Source: Ulva prolifera
Lineage: Eukaryota > Chlorophyta > Ulvophyceae > Ulvales > Ulvaceae
Direction: 5' to 3'
NCBI GenBank assembly: GCA_023078555.1
Contig: CM041196.1
Span: 3,534,001 to 3,598,000, forward strand
DNA length: 64,000 nt
The notes below the pieces were generated by a model. That model saw only the letters and a program-made list of their open reading frames with translations. It did no database searches and was not told where the DNA came from. A program made the translations under genes and the position numbers. Shown in pieces: positions 11,200 to 39,484 of the stretch (within the stretch, counting starts at the first letter, position 1; each line of letters begins with the position of its first letter).

Positions 11200-12144
11200 C
11201 TAGTCCAGGATGGCGGTGAAGCAGTCCCAACAGACGCGTGTGTCGTCGTCGGGGCCTGCCCGCACGCGCGCCTCTGCACCGCACGCGCAACGCCACGCCG
11301 GCCGCTCCACGGTGCGGCGGCCCCGTGGCCGCCCGGTCGCGTCTGCGACTGTGACATTCCCGTCGAGCCGCTGCAGGACCGCCCGACCGTCGAGGAACTC
11401 GGTCGGGGCGGGCGTCGGGGCCCGCTGCGGCGCGTTCCCGACCCCGCCGCCGTCTTCGAGCGACTCGGTCGGGTTGGACGGCGCCCGGGTGAGGTACTCC
11501 GTGGAGTAGCCTACCGCCGCGGGGGACCACCGGCCCCCGGCGACCGTGACAAACGCGCGGCGGTCCGTGCGCTCGACGTGGCGGACCGTGGCCTCGTCGC
11601 GGTGGGCTGTGCACACGCGTTGGAACGTCGCGCCGAGGCGCATCGACATGCAACGCCCGGGCGCCCGGCGCCCGGGTCGAGGGAGCGGGCGTGGGATCGA
11701 CACCCACCGGTCGACGGGCGAGGCGTGAAGGCCGTCGGCCCCGACGGCGATCCGCCACACCTCCTCGGCGGCCGTGGTGCCGTAGAAGCGGGTCCCGCTC
11801 GCGACGATGAGGCGGCGGACGTAGTGCACGTAGCGGGCGCCCGCCCTGGCCACGCCGAGGCACACCCACACGTCCGCCCCCGCCGGGCGGCGAGCGAGGT
11901 GGAGGGGGTGACCCGCGTGTGCGGCCGTGCGGACGGCGTCACACGCCCGCAGCACCACGGCGTGATCGCCCGAGGGCACCGTCGATCTGCATGCGGCACC
12001 GGAATGGGGACGCCTGCCGTGCGGGCGGCCCGCGTGTGCGTGGGCGGTGTCCACGGTGTGCGGGCATCTGACCAGGTGGTGGCACTCTGAGCGGGCGGGC
12101 GGCGCCGTGAAAGAAGCAAGCGGACGGTGCAAACACTGAGCCAC
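11200..12144 (-). CDS. Z1: unknown protein with C-terminal zinc ribbon
   Basis: This 314-codon open frame on the minus strand is paralogous to the gene at 16596-17315. Shared features are FYGTTAAEEVWRIAVG against FYSTMTAAEVWRIDVG, the segment IPRPLP, a CTAH motif, and the C-terminus RCACGAE followed by a CxxC pair, which should bind one zinc ion (C-x-C...C-x2-C). The paralogue match begins at about DHAVVLRACDAV, so the last coding exon may start near 11986, where there is a GCATGCAG acceptor; sequence upstream of that may be intron. Very GC-rich. Conservation of this frame in two diverged copies argues for a real gene. Function not recognised; a nucleic-acid-binding or transposon accessory protein is possible. 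Confidence 0.55.
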   Translation of the reverse strand: MAQCLHRPLASFTAPPARSECHHLVRCPHTVDTAHAHAGRPHGRRPHSGAACRSTVPSGDHAVVLRACDAVRTAAHAGHPLHLARRPAGADVWVCLGVARAGARYVHYVRRLIVASGTRFYGTTAAEEVWRIAVGADGLHASPVDRWVSIPRPLPRPGRRAPGRCMSMRLGATFQRVCTAHRDEATVRHVERTDRRAFVTVAGGRWSPAAVGYSTEYLTRAPSNPTESLEDGGGVGNAPQRAPTPAPTEFLDGRAVLQRLDGNVTVADATGRPRGRRTVERPAWRCACGAEARVRAGPDDDTRVCWDCFTAILD

Positions 12145-12642
12145 CCGACGAGGTCGTGTCTACGAGAGCCACGGGCACGGGGTGTCTCTCGAATTGACAG
12201 GCACACACCCGAGCGGGCGCAGGGCTAGGTTCGGCCGTCAGTGTGCTGGTGTGGCGGGCGTACCCAGAGCGCTGGAGCATCTCGGCCTGGAGCCTGGAGC
12301 CAGTCGAAGGGTCCTCGAACGTGCTGCCTGTGGGGTCAATCGCCCACTGCGAGTGGCACACGCCGCTGCAACACCGGGTGGGTGGCCTGGCCGTCACGGC
12401 TTGGAAACGGCAGGGTGAGAGATGTCACCCGGAAGGAGGATGTCTGGGGCCCCAGCGGGTCCACGCCTGTCATATATCAGACCGCCAGACTTCCATGACT
12501 GCAGAGGTGAGGCCTGGAGGGGTACCTCTTTTTTTTCTTCTATATAGAGGGGATTTTTTGGAGGGGCACCTCTTTTTTCTACGTAGAGAGGGCCCCGGAC
12601 CGCCGACCTTGGGCAGGGGGGGGATTTTTTTTCAGGGGGCGG
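12145..12642. other. Unassigned spacer between Z1 and D1
   Basis: About 500 bp with no supported gene. At 12520-12640 are G/T-rich stretches with runs of T and G; a short block reading GGGCCCCGGACCGCCGACCTT recurs at about 61219, downstream of D2. It marks the junction where the 3' end of D1 was lost. Confidence 0.4.
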
Positions 12643-14341
12643 AGCTGTTCCATCGGCAAAATGGGCTCCACCTGTGGTCCCATGACGGACGACCCCTCCG
12701 CGAAGCCAAACCACACAGCCACTCACAATACGAATCCGTACCCCGAGCTGGCTAATCCAGAAAAACTGCCCATGGACACTCGGAATAGTACCTCGGAGGA
12801 TAGAATCAAGCCATGTGATGAAGCCCCCTAGGTCGCTGTCATTGCTGTCGAGATGTTGTAGAACACACTTGATGGCCGATTCTTGATTCAAGATGGTGAG
12901 CGCTCGGGTGGGGTACTCGATCGGCGCAATGAGATTGTGCTCTTTCTTTTCCCACGCAAACGCCCTCGCAGTTGCCTCCGCCACCTTGCGATTGGCTCGC
13001 ACAGCGCCTCTGAGCCACCCAGCGCCCGACCCCTTGCAAGAGTCCGCGCCCATCGCCCAGACACTATTCTGCACACGCCATACCCATTGTGAGCTACAAT
13101 CCGAACACCGGATCTTATCACTCAGCGCAACGACCTAACACGAAGCACAATGCATCAATCGATGGAGAATCGAAGGAATGCAGGGGCGCGCTCACAGTGA
13201 ATTTGTCATCATACCAATACCACACGACCGTATATGCAAACATGCACTGGAGGACCTCATGCAAGCGAGCGTCACCTGGAGCAAGCCTACAACCACCGCA
13301 TTTTGGGAGCCAGCGTGATCGAGGTTGTAAATAGACGCCTTGCCCCTCTTGTCGCCCCCCGCAGTCGCACACAACCCTCCGGTCGCCATTGGGGCCTTGC
13401 CACGTTTACTCCCACGTGTCTTGGCAGTGGAAGACCGTTTCTTGCGCGGCTTTTGAGGTGCCTTTTTGGCCTTTCTAGGACCATGCTTGCGGAGCTTGAG
13501 GATTTCGGCTTCTACCTGGACACATGGTCTACTCTAACATACCCTGGATACCACGTTCACAATCCTGCAAAGAAAAGCGTCACATCCAACGTACCCGCTT
13601 TTCACAATCACACAGCGACCGTATTGGCTACGGATTGCCTGCGCCAAAAGACCATGTATCTCACACAAAATCTACCAAAACTACCTTCAACTCGGCTATC
13701 AACGAACGCATGTAAAAAAAACACACACGATAGACAACTCCACAAACCCCACCGTTCATGTCACTTCAACCACGCTCGCGATTCAAAGTCCACACGACAG
13801 GAGACCAATGATGATAGAGGGGTCACACCATTTTGTTGATGTACGGTGGCGGTCCCTGGCACATACTCACCACTGCCATGAGGTCTTCAAACCTGGGTTG
13901 TGGCACGGGCCGCATGAAATATGTCGTTTTGTGGTCTATGGGAAGCTCCCAGGCATCGTGGCAGTCTTCGACAGCGCTACCATCCTTCGTCATCGCTTCG
14001 GCAGGGACGCCGTCCACCATGACAATGTTGATATCCTTGTGTGCCAAAGGCTCATGCACGTCCTCCCATCCATCTTTCATCTGCTGCAGCTCATTGACAA
14101 CAGAAGCAAACAGTGGGCTACTAGGGAGCACATGGTAGTGCACACACGCATCATGATGATGTGCTGATACGTAGGACCTCGCTAGGTCGAGGCCGCGACT
14201 GGTTGATATATACAGGTTGCAGTCATTTCTGGTGGCCTGTGCTCGCCACCCAACACGGTGCACCTCGCCGTACACATGCACTATTTCGTCCAATTTCTTC
14301 CTCCCCCTCTTGGGTCTAGGCATGGTGATCCTATAACGCAT
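12394..14341 (-). pseudogene. D1: damaged copy of unknown gene D
   Basis: Exon parts on the minus strand: 14341 (or the second ATG at 14323) to 13871, ending at a GTGAGT donor; 13515-13276, ending CTCCAG before GTGACG; and 13134 onward. They match D2 (61677-63867) almost base for base. Two lesions are visible. First, 327 bp are missing near 14272 (109 codons, in frame). Second, homology to D2 stops at 12643, so the normal C-terminus is replaced by unrelated sequence running to a stop at 12394. The encoded start is MPRPKRGRKK, a likely nuclear localisation signal; a second basic stretch (PQKPRKKRSS) lies in the middle exon. Family not recognised. Confidence 0.5.
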
Positions 14342-14474
14342 TTACAGGTGAAAAGATGTCATGGACATGTTGTATCGAAAGGACGAATCGATTTGTGCAT
14401 TTGCTGACCCAGACCACGGCCTGTTCGGTGGTGGCGCATCCCGAGAGCAAATTCTTACAGTACATCCGCCGCAC
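12643..14474. repeat. Segmental duplication, copy 1 (with 61843-64000)
   Basis: About 1.8 kb here is nearly identical to 61843-64000, in the same orientation, apart from the 327-bp deletion and scattered base changes. It spans gene D and its upstream region. The second copy runs off the right edge of the window at the base of the hairpin described at 14471. Confidence 0.9.
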
Positions 14475-14563
14475 AAAAATTCAAAATTTTTGGCCACGGC
14501 CATCGCAATATTAGGACATAGTACGTCGCGATGTCGCAGGCCAAAAATTTTGAATTTTTGTGC
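14471..14563. repeat. Perfect 25-bp inverted repeat upstream of gene D1
   Basis: Arms at 14471-14495 and 14539-14563 are exact reverse complements (GCACAAAAATTC... and ...GAATTTTTGTGC), with a 43-bp spacer. The arms are AT-rich in a GC-rich setting. It lies about 130 bp upstream of the first ATG of D1 on the minus strand. It could be a hairpin-forming MITE core, element terminus or regulatory site. Confidence 0.8.
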
Positions 14564-14599
14564 ACTTCGAGCAAGCCCTCGTAGAGGACAGCCACCTGA

Positions 14600-16430
14600 T
14601 TGCACACCCGCACACACGACAACCCCGACAGTTCCGATCAGGTGAACACACCGCTCCAGTACGAAACAAACAAGTGCGAATCATCTGAAGGCGCTCGTTC
14701 GTTTGGACTACTACATGCGACGCCGATCGAAACCAATGAACTGTGCTGCTCGCCGAACAGGCAACCGCACAGACGAGCACACCACCGCAGTCCGATGCGC
14801 GAGAGCACCGAGTATGAGAGCCGATGCAAACAAAATCGGCAAAGTGGCGACGAAGCTGCATACCTCTGAGTAGCGGTTTCGTTGAACGACCAGGAGACAG
14901 AACCAGTGCTAGAGCCAGCTACAGCGCTGTGACCAATGCTGTCGAACTTCCGTGGAAGAGGCTACAGTACTACCACAGACAGGACGCTATGCCTCGTCGT
15001 CCGTAGGTTGTTTCATGTGTACATGGGTCCAGGTCATCGACGGGACCCGTGCGCTGAAAGGCTAAGGTGGCGACGGGTGCAGCCGAACTGGACAGCGACA
15101 TGGCGCGGGCGGAACGTGCACCCGTCAAGACAACAGACACTCAGGCCGAGCTGCTGTTGCCTGTCTGTGCTTTGCAAAAAAGAGGGTGCATTCTGCATCG
15201 CTTCGGTCGTTCTCCAAGCATTCCCTGCCCGCGACTCGCCCAGGCGGCTGCCTGAAGAGCTACAGGTCGCAGCCGGAACAATAGAACTTGCAAGTCATTC
15301 CTATGCTGAGGTCGTCGCGCTGGACGTCGCTTGTGACAATTGTCCGAGAGCTGACAAACAAGGAGCACTGACACCGAAGCATCCGCTGCAAGGATGCGCC
15401 AGGACGACGCCCCCACGAGGCGCACCATTGCCAAATACCAGTTCTTTGATACAGCAGGTACTTGCATGCCTCGGCTGCCGCGGCATCCGCATGGTTGGGC
15501 CCTCTGCAAGGCAGCTGCTGGTCCGGGCGCAGACACTGGTCATCAGCTTCAGCTGCATCTCCTTGCTTGTGATTCATTGCTAAATTCTGCTCATGGAACT
15601 GTGCAGATTTACTCCAATTTTAAGTGGGAATCTGTCAAATGAAGTTGATGTATCTCCAGCATTGCTGGAAGGAACGACATTTGCTGCTCTGAAAACTTCC
15701 AGAGTTGTGTGTCCAGTTGTGCTGCCATTTGTGAGCAGTGTCCATTACCGTTCTTGGATCGAACCTGACAATGCTCCAGCCACTGCCTGAGCCATTTGTC
15801 ACACAGGCTCCACAGGTTGTGTGCCTTCTGTTCTTCCAATGTGTTCGTTATGACTCGGGCCAGAACAGCCCACGGCTGAAGCCAGAACAACCCAGTGGAG
15901 TCAACCCAATCGAGAGTTCATGACGCTTGCATCCACAGTACATGTGCACAGCATCTACAACACCATGGCCACCGCAGTGGTGTGGCGCGTCGATGTGGCA
16001 ACCTACCAGCCGTGGAACCGGCTGCAGCGTGGCGTTGCACACCCCGACCGCCCCACCCAAGCCAGCGACACCGCTGCGACACCGCTGTTGCCTCTTGAAT
16101 GCCCCGAACACATGACATTGTGGTTATGAGTGTTGTTAATTATTGATTTGGTGCTGGCAGTGGCGGCGATGCAACTGTGCAGTTCACCGTGCACTGTGTT
16201 CTGCCCCAGATATTACACTATTCTATTAATATAACATATAGCAGTATTGGCTGTTCCCGTGCACCTCTTGGTGCTCAATCACATCGGGCTGCCACAGCTG
16301 CGGGCAGTTGCAATTGCACAAGCGTGTAGAAAGCTCATTCACGCAATACGCAAGCAGTCCCGCGTCACGATGATGATGTGACAGTACAACAACTTATTGG
16401 GCACGAAACAAACGCATTCACTGTACCCCC

Positions 16431-16462
<32 letters not shown>

Positions 16463-16590
16463 CCCCCGCCCCGCCAGAATATCCCCCCCTGCCTCATGCT
16501 CTGACACTGTCCCCCGCCCGCAAAAACATTCCAAAAAATTGTGAGCTCCGACACGGCATGCCCACACTATCACATGTCCAGTTCGCCGGG
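14600..16590. other. Unassigned region with poly-C run
   Basis: No gene is supported. Open frames of 60-215 codons exist on both strands, but none has a recognisable motif, paralogue or splice support. A minus-strand frame at 15890-15609 has plausible amino acid composition and might be a relic exon. A poly-C tract of about 30 bp lies at 16431-16461. Confidence 0.4.
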
Positions 16591-16595
16591 CATCC

Positions 16596-17315
16596 CTAAT
16601 CAAGACTTTCAATAAAGCTGCACACTGCACATCTCTGTGATATCTCATCACAACCATCCCTGGTGCTCGTCTCTGCACCACATGCACACCGCCTTGTGGG
16701 GGTATGTCCGCCGTGGCAGACCGGGTGCTGCTGCACCTGTGTTGGCGAGCCGAGATCGATCTCACGTGGCGCATTGAAGAATGGTTTGTCGGTGATGTAC
16801 TCGCACTGGTAGGAGTCTGCGTTGAAACGCAAAAGGGTGCATGTGGCGAACAGGTGAACATCAGCATGGGCTGTGCACGGCGGTGCAGGCGATTGCATCG
16901 CCTGCAGGCGATTGCATCGCCGATTGCAGCGCAGGAAGGAATAGCGTGTGAAGGAGAACTCGGCTCGGAGCCAACGCGCTGGTTGCTCTACAGGGAGCGG
17001 CCGCGGAATTGTTGCCCATAGGCCCACACCCACGGGCGCCGCGCGAACGGCCACGACCCCAACATCAATGCGCCACACTTCAGCAGCGGTCATGGTGCTG
17101 TAGAATGAGCGCATCCTCGCGCCGATCAGGCGTCGCACTGGCTCACCGACGCCGCAGAACACATGGGCGCCGGCCTTCGTGGTGCCTACACGCACCCACC
17201 TTCCGAGGCCAGCCTGGCTGCGGGACACGCTGGTGCACTTGTCATCGTTGACGGCCGCAAGGGTGGCCTCACACTTTTGCAGAACCATGGCATACTCTGT
17301 TGAAGGCGACATATC
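16596..17315 (-). CDS. Z2: unknown protein with C-terminal zinc ribbon, paralogue of Z1
   Basis: The terminal exon on the minus strand runs from a GCATGCAG acceptor at about 17316 to a stop at 16596 (240 codons including the stop). It aligns with Z1 over EYAMVLQKCEATLAA, RWVRVG, the motif FYSTMTAAEVWRIDVG, ATIPRPLP, CTAH and the C-terminal RCACGAE ... CAVC. The middle differs, partly because of a small repeat (GGCGATTGCATCGCC twice, near 16888-16922) that adds Cys/Arg/Gln-rich residues. Upstream exon(s) are expected beyond 17315 but were not located. Less GC-rich than Z1. Function unknown; the paired CxC and CxxC motifs suggest one structural zinc. Confidence 0.5.
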   Translation of the reverse strand, partial: DMSPSTEYAMVLQKCEATLAAVNDDKCTSVSRSQAGLGRWVRVGTTKAGAHVFCGVGEPVRRLIGARMRSFYSTMTAAEVWRIDVGVVAVRAAPVGVGLWATIPRPLPVEQPARWLRAEFSFTRYSFLRCNRRCNRLQAMQSPAPPCTAHADVHLFATCTLLRFNADSYQCEYITDKPFFNAPREIDLGSPTQVQQHPVCHGGHTPTRRCACGAETSTRDGCDEISQRCAVCSFIESLD

Positions 17316-17399
17316 CTGCATGCAACACCACACACGGTCAGACAAGCACAGACAATGTTCACCGGAGGGCGGTCTCGGCAACTTTCATGATGTGGGCGT

Positions 17400-20014
17400 A
17401 GTGTAGTTTCGTGATGTGGGTGTTGTGCAGTAGTTCATGTTCACTTGTGACAGCAAGTGCTTCAACATGCAAAGCGCAGCAAGGAATTTATAACACTGAT
17501 TAGAAACTATGACCGAGGTCTGAACTACCCGAAGTCCTCCCCAGCAGGGTGAAGCATGGACCCAGGCTTGAAGCAGCCACAACATGCTTAGACTGCACGT
17601 GCAGTGCACTGTCACTGTCTATTTCCCTGACAGTTAGAAACAGGTGCTGCGGTGGCATACCACAGCATGGATAGAATGACAACAAGGATGAAAGGGGACC
17701 TGAGGAGTGATAGAGACCGTACCTGCACTGCTGGAACGCTGGTTCGTTGGGCTGGGCTGTGGGCATGGACTGTCTTGGAATCGGCGGCAACTTCAGTGAG
17801 GAGGACAGGCAGCACAGACAAGGACTAAACAAACAGCACGTCGACGCATGGCATCTATGTACACGCACGGCAGACCGCCGGCGCGAGAGCTGCAGACCGC
17901 TGGCGCAAGAGGGGAGCGAAGTCTCGCAATGTCGGCTTGCACCGCAGTGGGAGCACGGTGGCATGCATATATGCGACTGCGGTGGGCGCAAGCTAGAACC
18001 CCACAACCCCGAAGTGATGCGCTTGGATAGGAGCGGTCACATCAGTTTGCTGTACACTTCCTATGAAAGCGTGAACGGAAGAAGACACACAACTCCGACA
18101 CCAAAGCTCGTCCGAGTGAACACCGCATGCTGTAATCACACCAGAGCGAGCGGCGATGAGGCACTGTGTTGCTGCTGTGTGGGTGCGCCGTGCTTTATGC
18201 AGGCAGTGGGCGCCGAGCCGGACCGCTGCGGGCGCATGCACATGCCGGGCGGTGGCGTCGATGTTATCCCTGCATCTGGAGGACGCCTGGTCGCGCTGCT
18301 GCCATGGGGCCGTGTCGAGGGCGGGAGCCGTGGCCAACTTGAAGGGGTGGCGCAAAGAGTGAACGGAAGAAGACAAACAGTGACCCGTGTTCACAGAAGA
18401 GTGAACAGGAGGAAGCAAACACCGAAAACCCACCCGACATGTCCATGTCTGCTGCACGTAGTCCTCGACAGTCAAGCAGCAGAGCAGCGCGCATGTATGT
18501 AATAATGGTGTGCGGTACGTAACATGAGGAGTGGCAGGGCTTCGTGCATGCATATGCACGCACGCCCCTGACTTCAACCTTGACAAGTGGCCCGCCTCTC
18601 TGCACAAAATACAGCAGACAAATGCGTATGTACAGGGAACGCTGTGCCTGAATCCGTGCTCTGGGGAGTTCCACTTCACGAACGGGTGTGCATATTGCTT
18701 TTGACAAAAGACATTACATTCTGTTGGCTTGTGTCTTCTCCCTGCCGTTCACCCCGCTGGGGCGCCGAGAGGCACGAAGGAGCGCTGCGAGTATCCATAT
18801 GCAGCCCCGGCATGCAGAACGGCGGCGGGATAAAACCCCGCCACTACACCTACAATGTAGTAGTATGTCCAATGTGTCCTTGAATCGATGACACGCTCGA
18901 CGCCCGGCTGTTGACCGCTGCAGTGCTTGTACGTTGCTGCGGAGGTCATCGAAGTGAGACAACGTTCGCTGTGAAAGCCTGCATGCTGTTGCGAGCTCGT
19001 GGATCTTTGCGTCGAGCTAGCCACCCAGGGTGCCCTCTGCCGTCCCGTGGAGGAAGCTCGTCCTCACGGCTCCGTGACAGCGACGTGTTGTATTGTGTTA
19101 CGTACGACTTGTAGGTGAAGTTGTTCTTTGGTTCAATCGGGGCTGTGGCTGTGCGTCCGATGGTTCAACCGGCCTGTGGATCCGTAGGAGCGAATGTGTG
19201 GCAATGGTGTCCCGACGCCGACGCTGGCAGCCATGACGCTGCCCCTGTGTCCGCTGCCAGCCTCACGGATTGCACTGGAACCCCGGCGGCTTGTACTCCT
19301 CCACATACAAGGTGCGGTGACTCCCTACATAGCTGTACCGAGCTGTCTATTCCAATGACATCGTCTGTGGTTCTTTTCCTCTACCCTCCGTCACTCTTTC
19401 GCAGGTGATTTGTCACAGTTTTGTCTATACGCTCGCCCAAGTGCTCCCTCTTTCGTGAACCTACAGTTTCACCCACGTGTCCAATGTGCAAAAGCCTCAC
19501 GCTGTGCTGGTGTGCTGCTGACTACCTGCCTCCCTGTGCGGGCTTGGAGGTACCTGCCTCGCCTTGCAAGTGACATGGTCCCAACTGCAGATTCGGTCGG
19601 ATGGTTGCTGCTGCGCCAGGTTTGACTGTCCATGTACATCTTGAGAAAACCCCGCACCTAACATTGCCTGGCGGTGGCTCTGGTCGGGTAGCGAAGTCAA
19701 GGTGGAGTGCAGACATCTGCACGGTCGCTGAGACGCCGGTGACGTATTCGCGCACCTGGGACATGGAGTGGACTGTGCAGCGGTGCGTTTTTGTGCCTGC
19801 ATGCATTGTTCTAGTGTGATCCAACCTGCACCACATCTTCTGTGTCAGTGGTGTTCACAGCGCCCGAAGCAATCGAGGCGGGCGGGTGTACACTGCACGC
19901 ATCCGTGCATGACGTCGGCACCTACCTGCCACCCCTGTCATGAATTTGTACGCTGACATTGGGATGCGCGGGTGTCACACTGATCGTGTGTGACCCAACC
20001 TGTTGTCATTGCAG
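17400..20014. other. Unassigned region upstream of copy B
   Basis: No gene is supported in these 2.6 kb. Open frames of 230-250 codons at 17747-18502 (+) and 18679-17993 (-) overlap each other, are rich in Cys, His and Arg, and lack any motif or paralogue. A short motif GTGAACGGAAGAAGAC recurs at about 18071 and 18360. The promoter and any 5' noncoding exon of copy B should lie in the right half; a plausible acceptor (TGTCATTGCAG) sits at 20004-20014, 4 bp before the chosen ATG. Confidence 0.35.
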
Positions 20015-20018
20015 GGCG

Positions 20019-36687
<16,669 letters not shown>

Positions 36688-36739
36688 TGTAGAGTGGCAC
36701 CGACGGGCCTGTTAGCTGTAGCCACTGTGCAGGCTGTCA

Positions 36740-36744
36740 TGTAA
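36740..36744 (+). terminator. TGTAA polyadenylation signal after copy B
   Basis: TGTAA lies 53 bp after the stop codon at 36687. TGTAA is the usual poly(A) signal in chlorophyte algae. A five-base motif is weak alone, but its position fits. Confidence 0.4.
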
Positions 36745-39480
36745 AGTGTGTGACATGTGCACATGACTCGGCGGGTTCGGCGGGTTCGGCTCAGCATGAT
36801 GCCGTCCCCGACGAACGTGTCGCTATGGGATTCTTTGACTTTACATGTACGCAGCCGGGTTGGTGATGGAATGCGCGCGCCTGTCTTGGGCATGTACACC
36901 GTGTATGGCATGTATGGCATGTACACGCGACGTGATGCTGATTGCCACAGCGACCGTTGCCATGATCAGTTATGTGTGGATTGCGTTTTTTTTTACCTGA
37001 CTCGCACCGTGGGTGCATTGGACAGGCCAGCGTGCCAGATGCAGCTGCCAGATGCGACGTGTACGGCACGGGCCCGTCATAGGCGCGGGAAGCACACGGT
37101 AATACACGCCAACGACCGCTAATCACCACCGTGTTGTGTATTGTAAGACCTCGCACCGGCTGCTGCCAGCGTCACGTCTTCGTGTAGTCGGTGCTGCGAG
37201 CTGCTGCAACACCGACCTGCCCTGCCGGATACTGTATCGGCCTACTGACTCTGTTTACCTAAGATTGGTCCACCTGATGCAGTGGCGTGGAGTATACCGT
37301 CGCGTGGACGGCGCTCTCACACTCTGGAAACCTTTCTATGACAGCTTCTACTCAAGCAAAGGCGGGATGGCCGCCACGCACACGATACACATTGACTATG
37401 TGTGTTATCGATGAAATGTTGGTGTGGCAGTTACAGCAGGCGTGATTGTCACGACTCTGTGGGCATCGACAGCCAACCGCATTGCTAAACGAGGTGACAA
37501 CAAGTCGCACTGCTTTGATGCCAACCGAATTTGTCAGCATCGCGCAAACGGCGCCTGGTATGTTTGAGGATGGGTTGCGTTGTGACGACTCTCGTGTCGT
37601 GGCGCACACTCGGCGTCCGTCACCGTGGCATGCACTGTGGCAACATGTGGACGCCAGGCACGCTGATAGCGCGTCGGTCGGGGTTCGACACTGCACATGT
37701 TGTGGCTTACGCAGCTCCGCGCAGCTTCGCGGCTTACGCCGCTGATGCGTAAGGGCCCTGTAACCCCGTGCAACACCGCAGCTACGTGCAGCTGCGTTCA
37801 GTGCGACGGATGCGATTCGGTTTCAGTGTTTGTTTTTTTGCAAATAACGTGCAGTGTGACCAAAGATCGTGCGTGCCGTGCCGTTCGGTCCCAATTGTGA
37901 AAACGCGGCCATGCAGACCTGCCAGTGCGTGCGTGGCGCTGTTCCGCCAACCCGATCGTTGTGGTTCGTGACAGCAGCACCGTGGCGTAAGGGGCTTCTC
38001 GAATCCGAAGAGTTCAGCAAGCCCCTCACGCCACTGCTGCGGGCTGCCGGGTCGTGTCAGCACCACTTCACACACGTGTGTTATGCGGTGGACACAGCTG
38101 CAATGCTTGCAAGACAGGACGAGGGACACCGAGGCTGATGCCATACAGCATCAACGCCACCGCCTGCTCTGCAACGGCGTGCGCACGCCAGGTCTGTGGA
38201 GACGGTGGGCGGTGCGAATCACTCACCAGACAGTAGCAGCGGCCGCACAAGAACCAGCGAGGGCTACGTATGTACTCCGGTGTATATATATATATATATA
38301 TTCTAGCGTCAATCTGTTGTTCTTGTGCGCTGCGATACCGGCGACAAAACACATCGAGCACAGGCCTACCTCTCGAAACAGTCTGTAATGAAAACATCAC
38401 GCACGCTGCAGATGCACAGAAAAAGCAGGATTGACGAATGGCAGGCGTGGCTGCAGCTACTGTGCTGCAGCATGCCACACACAGTCCGTCGTGCATCGCG
38501 TTTGCAGCCCCAGCGTGGCGAAGGGCACAACGCGCCGTGCACAGGCACGCCTTGACGCCGCCATTGCCGGCCTGTAGCAGGACACCCAAGAAACAAAAGT
38601 CATGCACTGCTTGTCGCTACCCTTCCCCTACAGCTGCATGTCACACCTCCATTGTCACAGGTTCTGTACAGCGCTCACCTCGAGTTCCACAAGTGTTGTC
38701 GTCGCGCGTCGTTAACGATACCTCGAGGCGTCGACATGTCGACGGGTGCCATCAAGCCAGGGATGCAGGTGCGTTGTTTCTCTCTGTCCACAGGTCGCTT
38801 GCCTGTGCTTGAAATCCCCTTGTCGGGTCCAGCAGGCTGTCCCTCCTAGCTCGGGTCGGGGTCCAATCGGGGTCTGTTGTAAGCAAGGGCGTCCGCGTGG
38901 TACAAATCGAATTGTGACAGCGAAGCAGCCATGATGGTCATTTTAATCCGGTCCTCAGGTTTCGATCCGTCGCATGTATGACTACAGCACCATGTCATGG
39001 GCATGGCATGCATGCTTCAGTGTCATGCTAGATGATGCCTTGTGACGGCAGGTGTACCGCCATTGCACTGCTGCCGATGCGCAACGACTAGCGCGCATCC
39101 CCGGCGCCTCGAAGTGTTACTGCGAGCATATGGTGCAGCGTGGCTGCATGTATCGCGACGTGGTCACGGTCCTTGCGGAGCAGCCGATCGTTGTCTGCTG
39201 TTTAGATGTACATAAGCAGCCTCTACACCACTGTGCTTTACACAAAAAACTTTCGAAAACTCACTTCAGCCTCTCAAATATTGCCGCACATTGTCCTTTG
39301 TTGCTAATCTGCCTTCACCGACGCTTCTGGGAGCAGTCCGGCAGTAAAAAAGCGTGCCAGCCATTGAAGCGGATCCAGCCGAAGCGCAAGTGGGTCGCAT
39401 GAGGGATGACATCAGCAAACAGCACATGAAAATATTTCGGAGAGAATACTGGTGTGCTGGGTCAGCTCACGCTTTGTTCC
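36745..39480. other. Unassigned intergenic region
   Basis: About 2.7 kb without a supported gene. It contains a (TA)n microsatellite at about 38283-38301. Open frames here are below 180 codons, overlap on both strands and show no motif. Sequence after the copy B stop has no evident similarity to sequence after the copy C stop, so the 3' boundary of the element is unresolved. Confidence 0.4.
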
Positions 39481-39484
39481 ACCC

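Noticed and set aside
14936-15583. 215-codon plus-strand frame
   Set aside because: No motif or paralogue; several competing frames on both strands.
17747-18502. 250-codon plus-strand frame
   Set aside because: It overlaps an equally long minus-strand frame, has odd Cys/Arg/His composition, and has no motif, paralogue or splice evidence.
38283-38301. (TA)n as a promoter TATA box
   Set aside because: It is a plain microsatellite with no gene start nearby.
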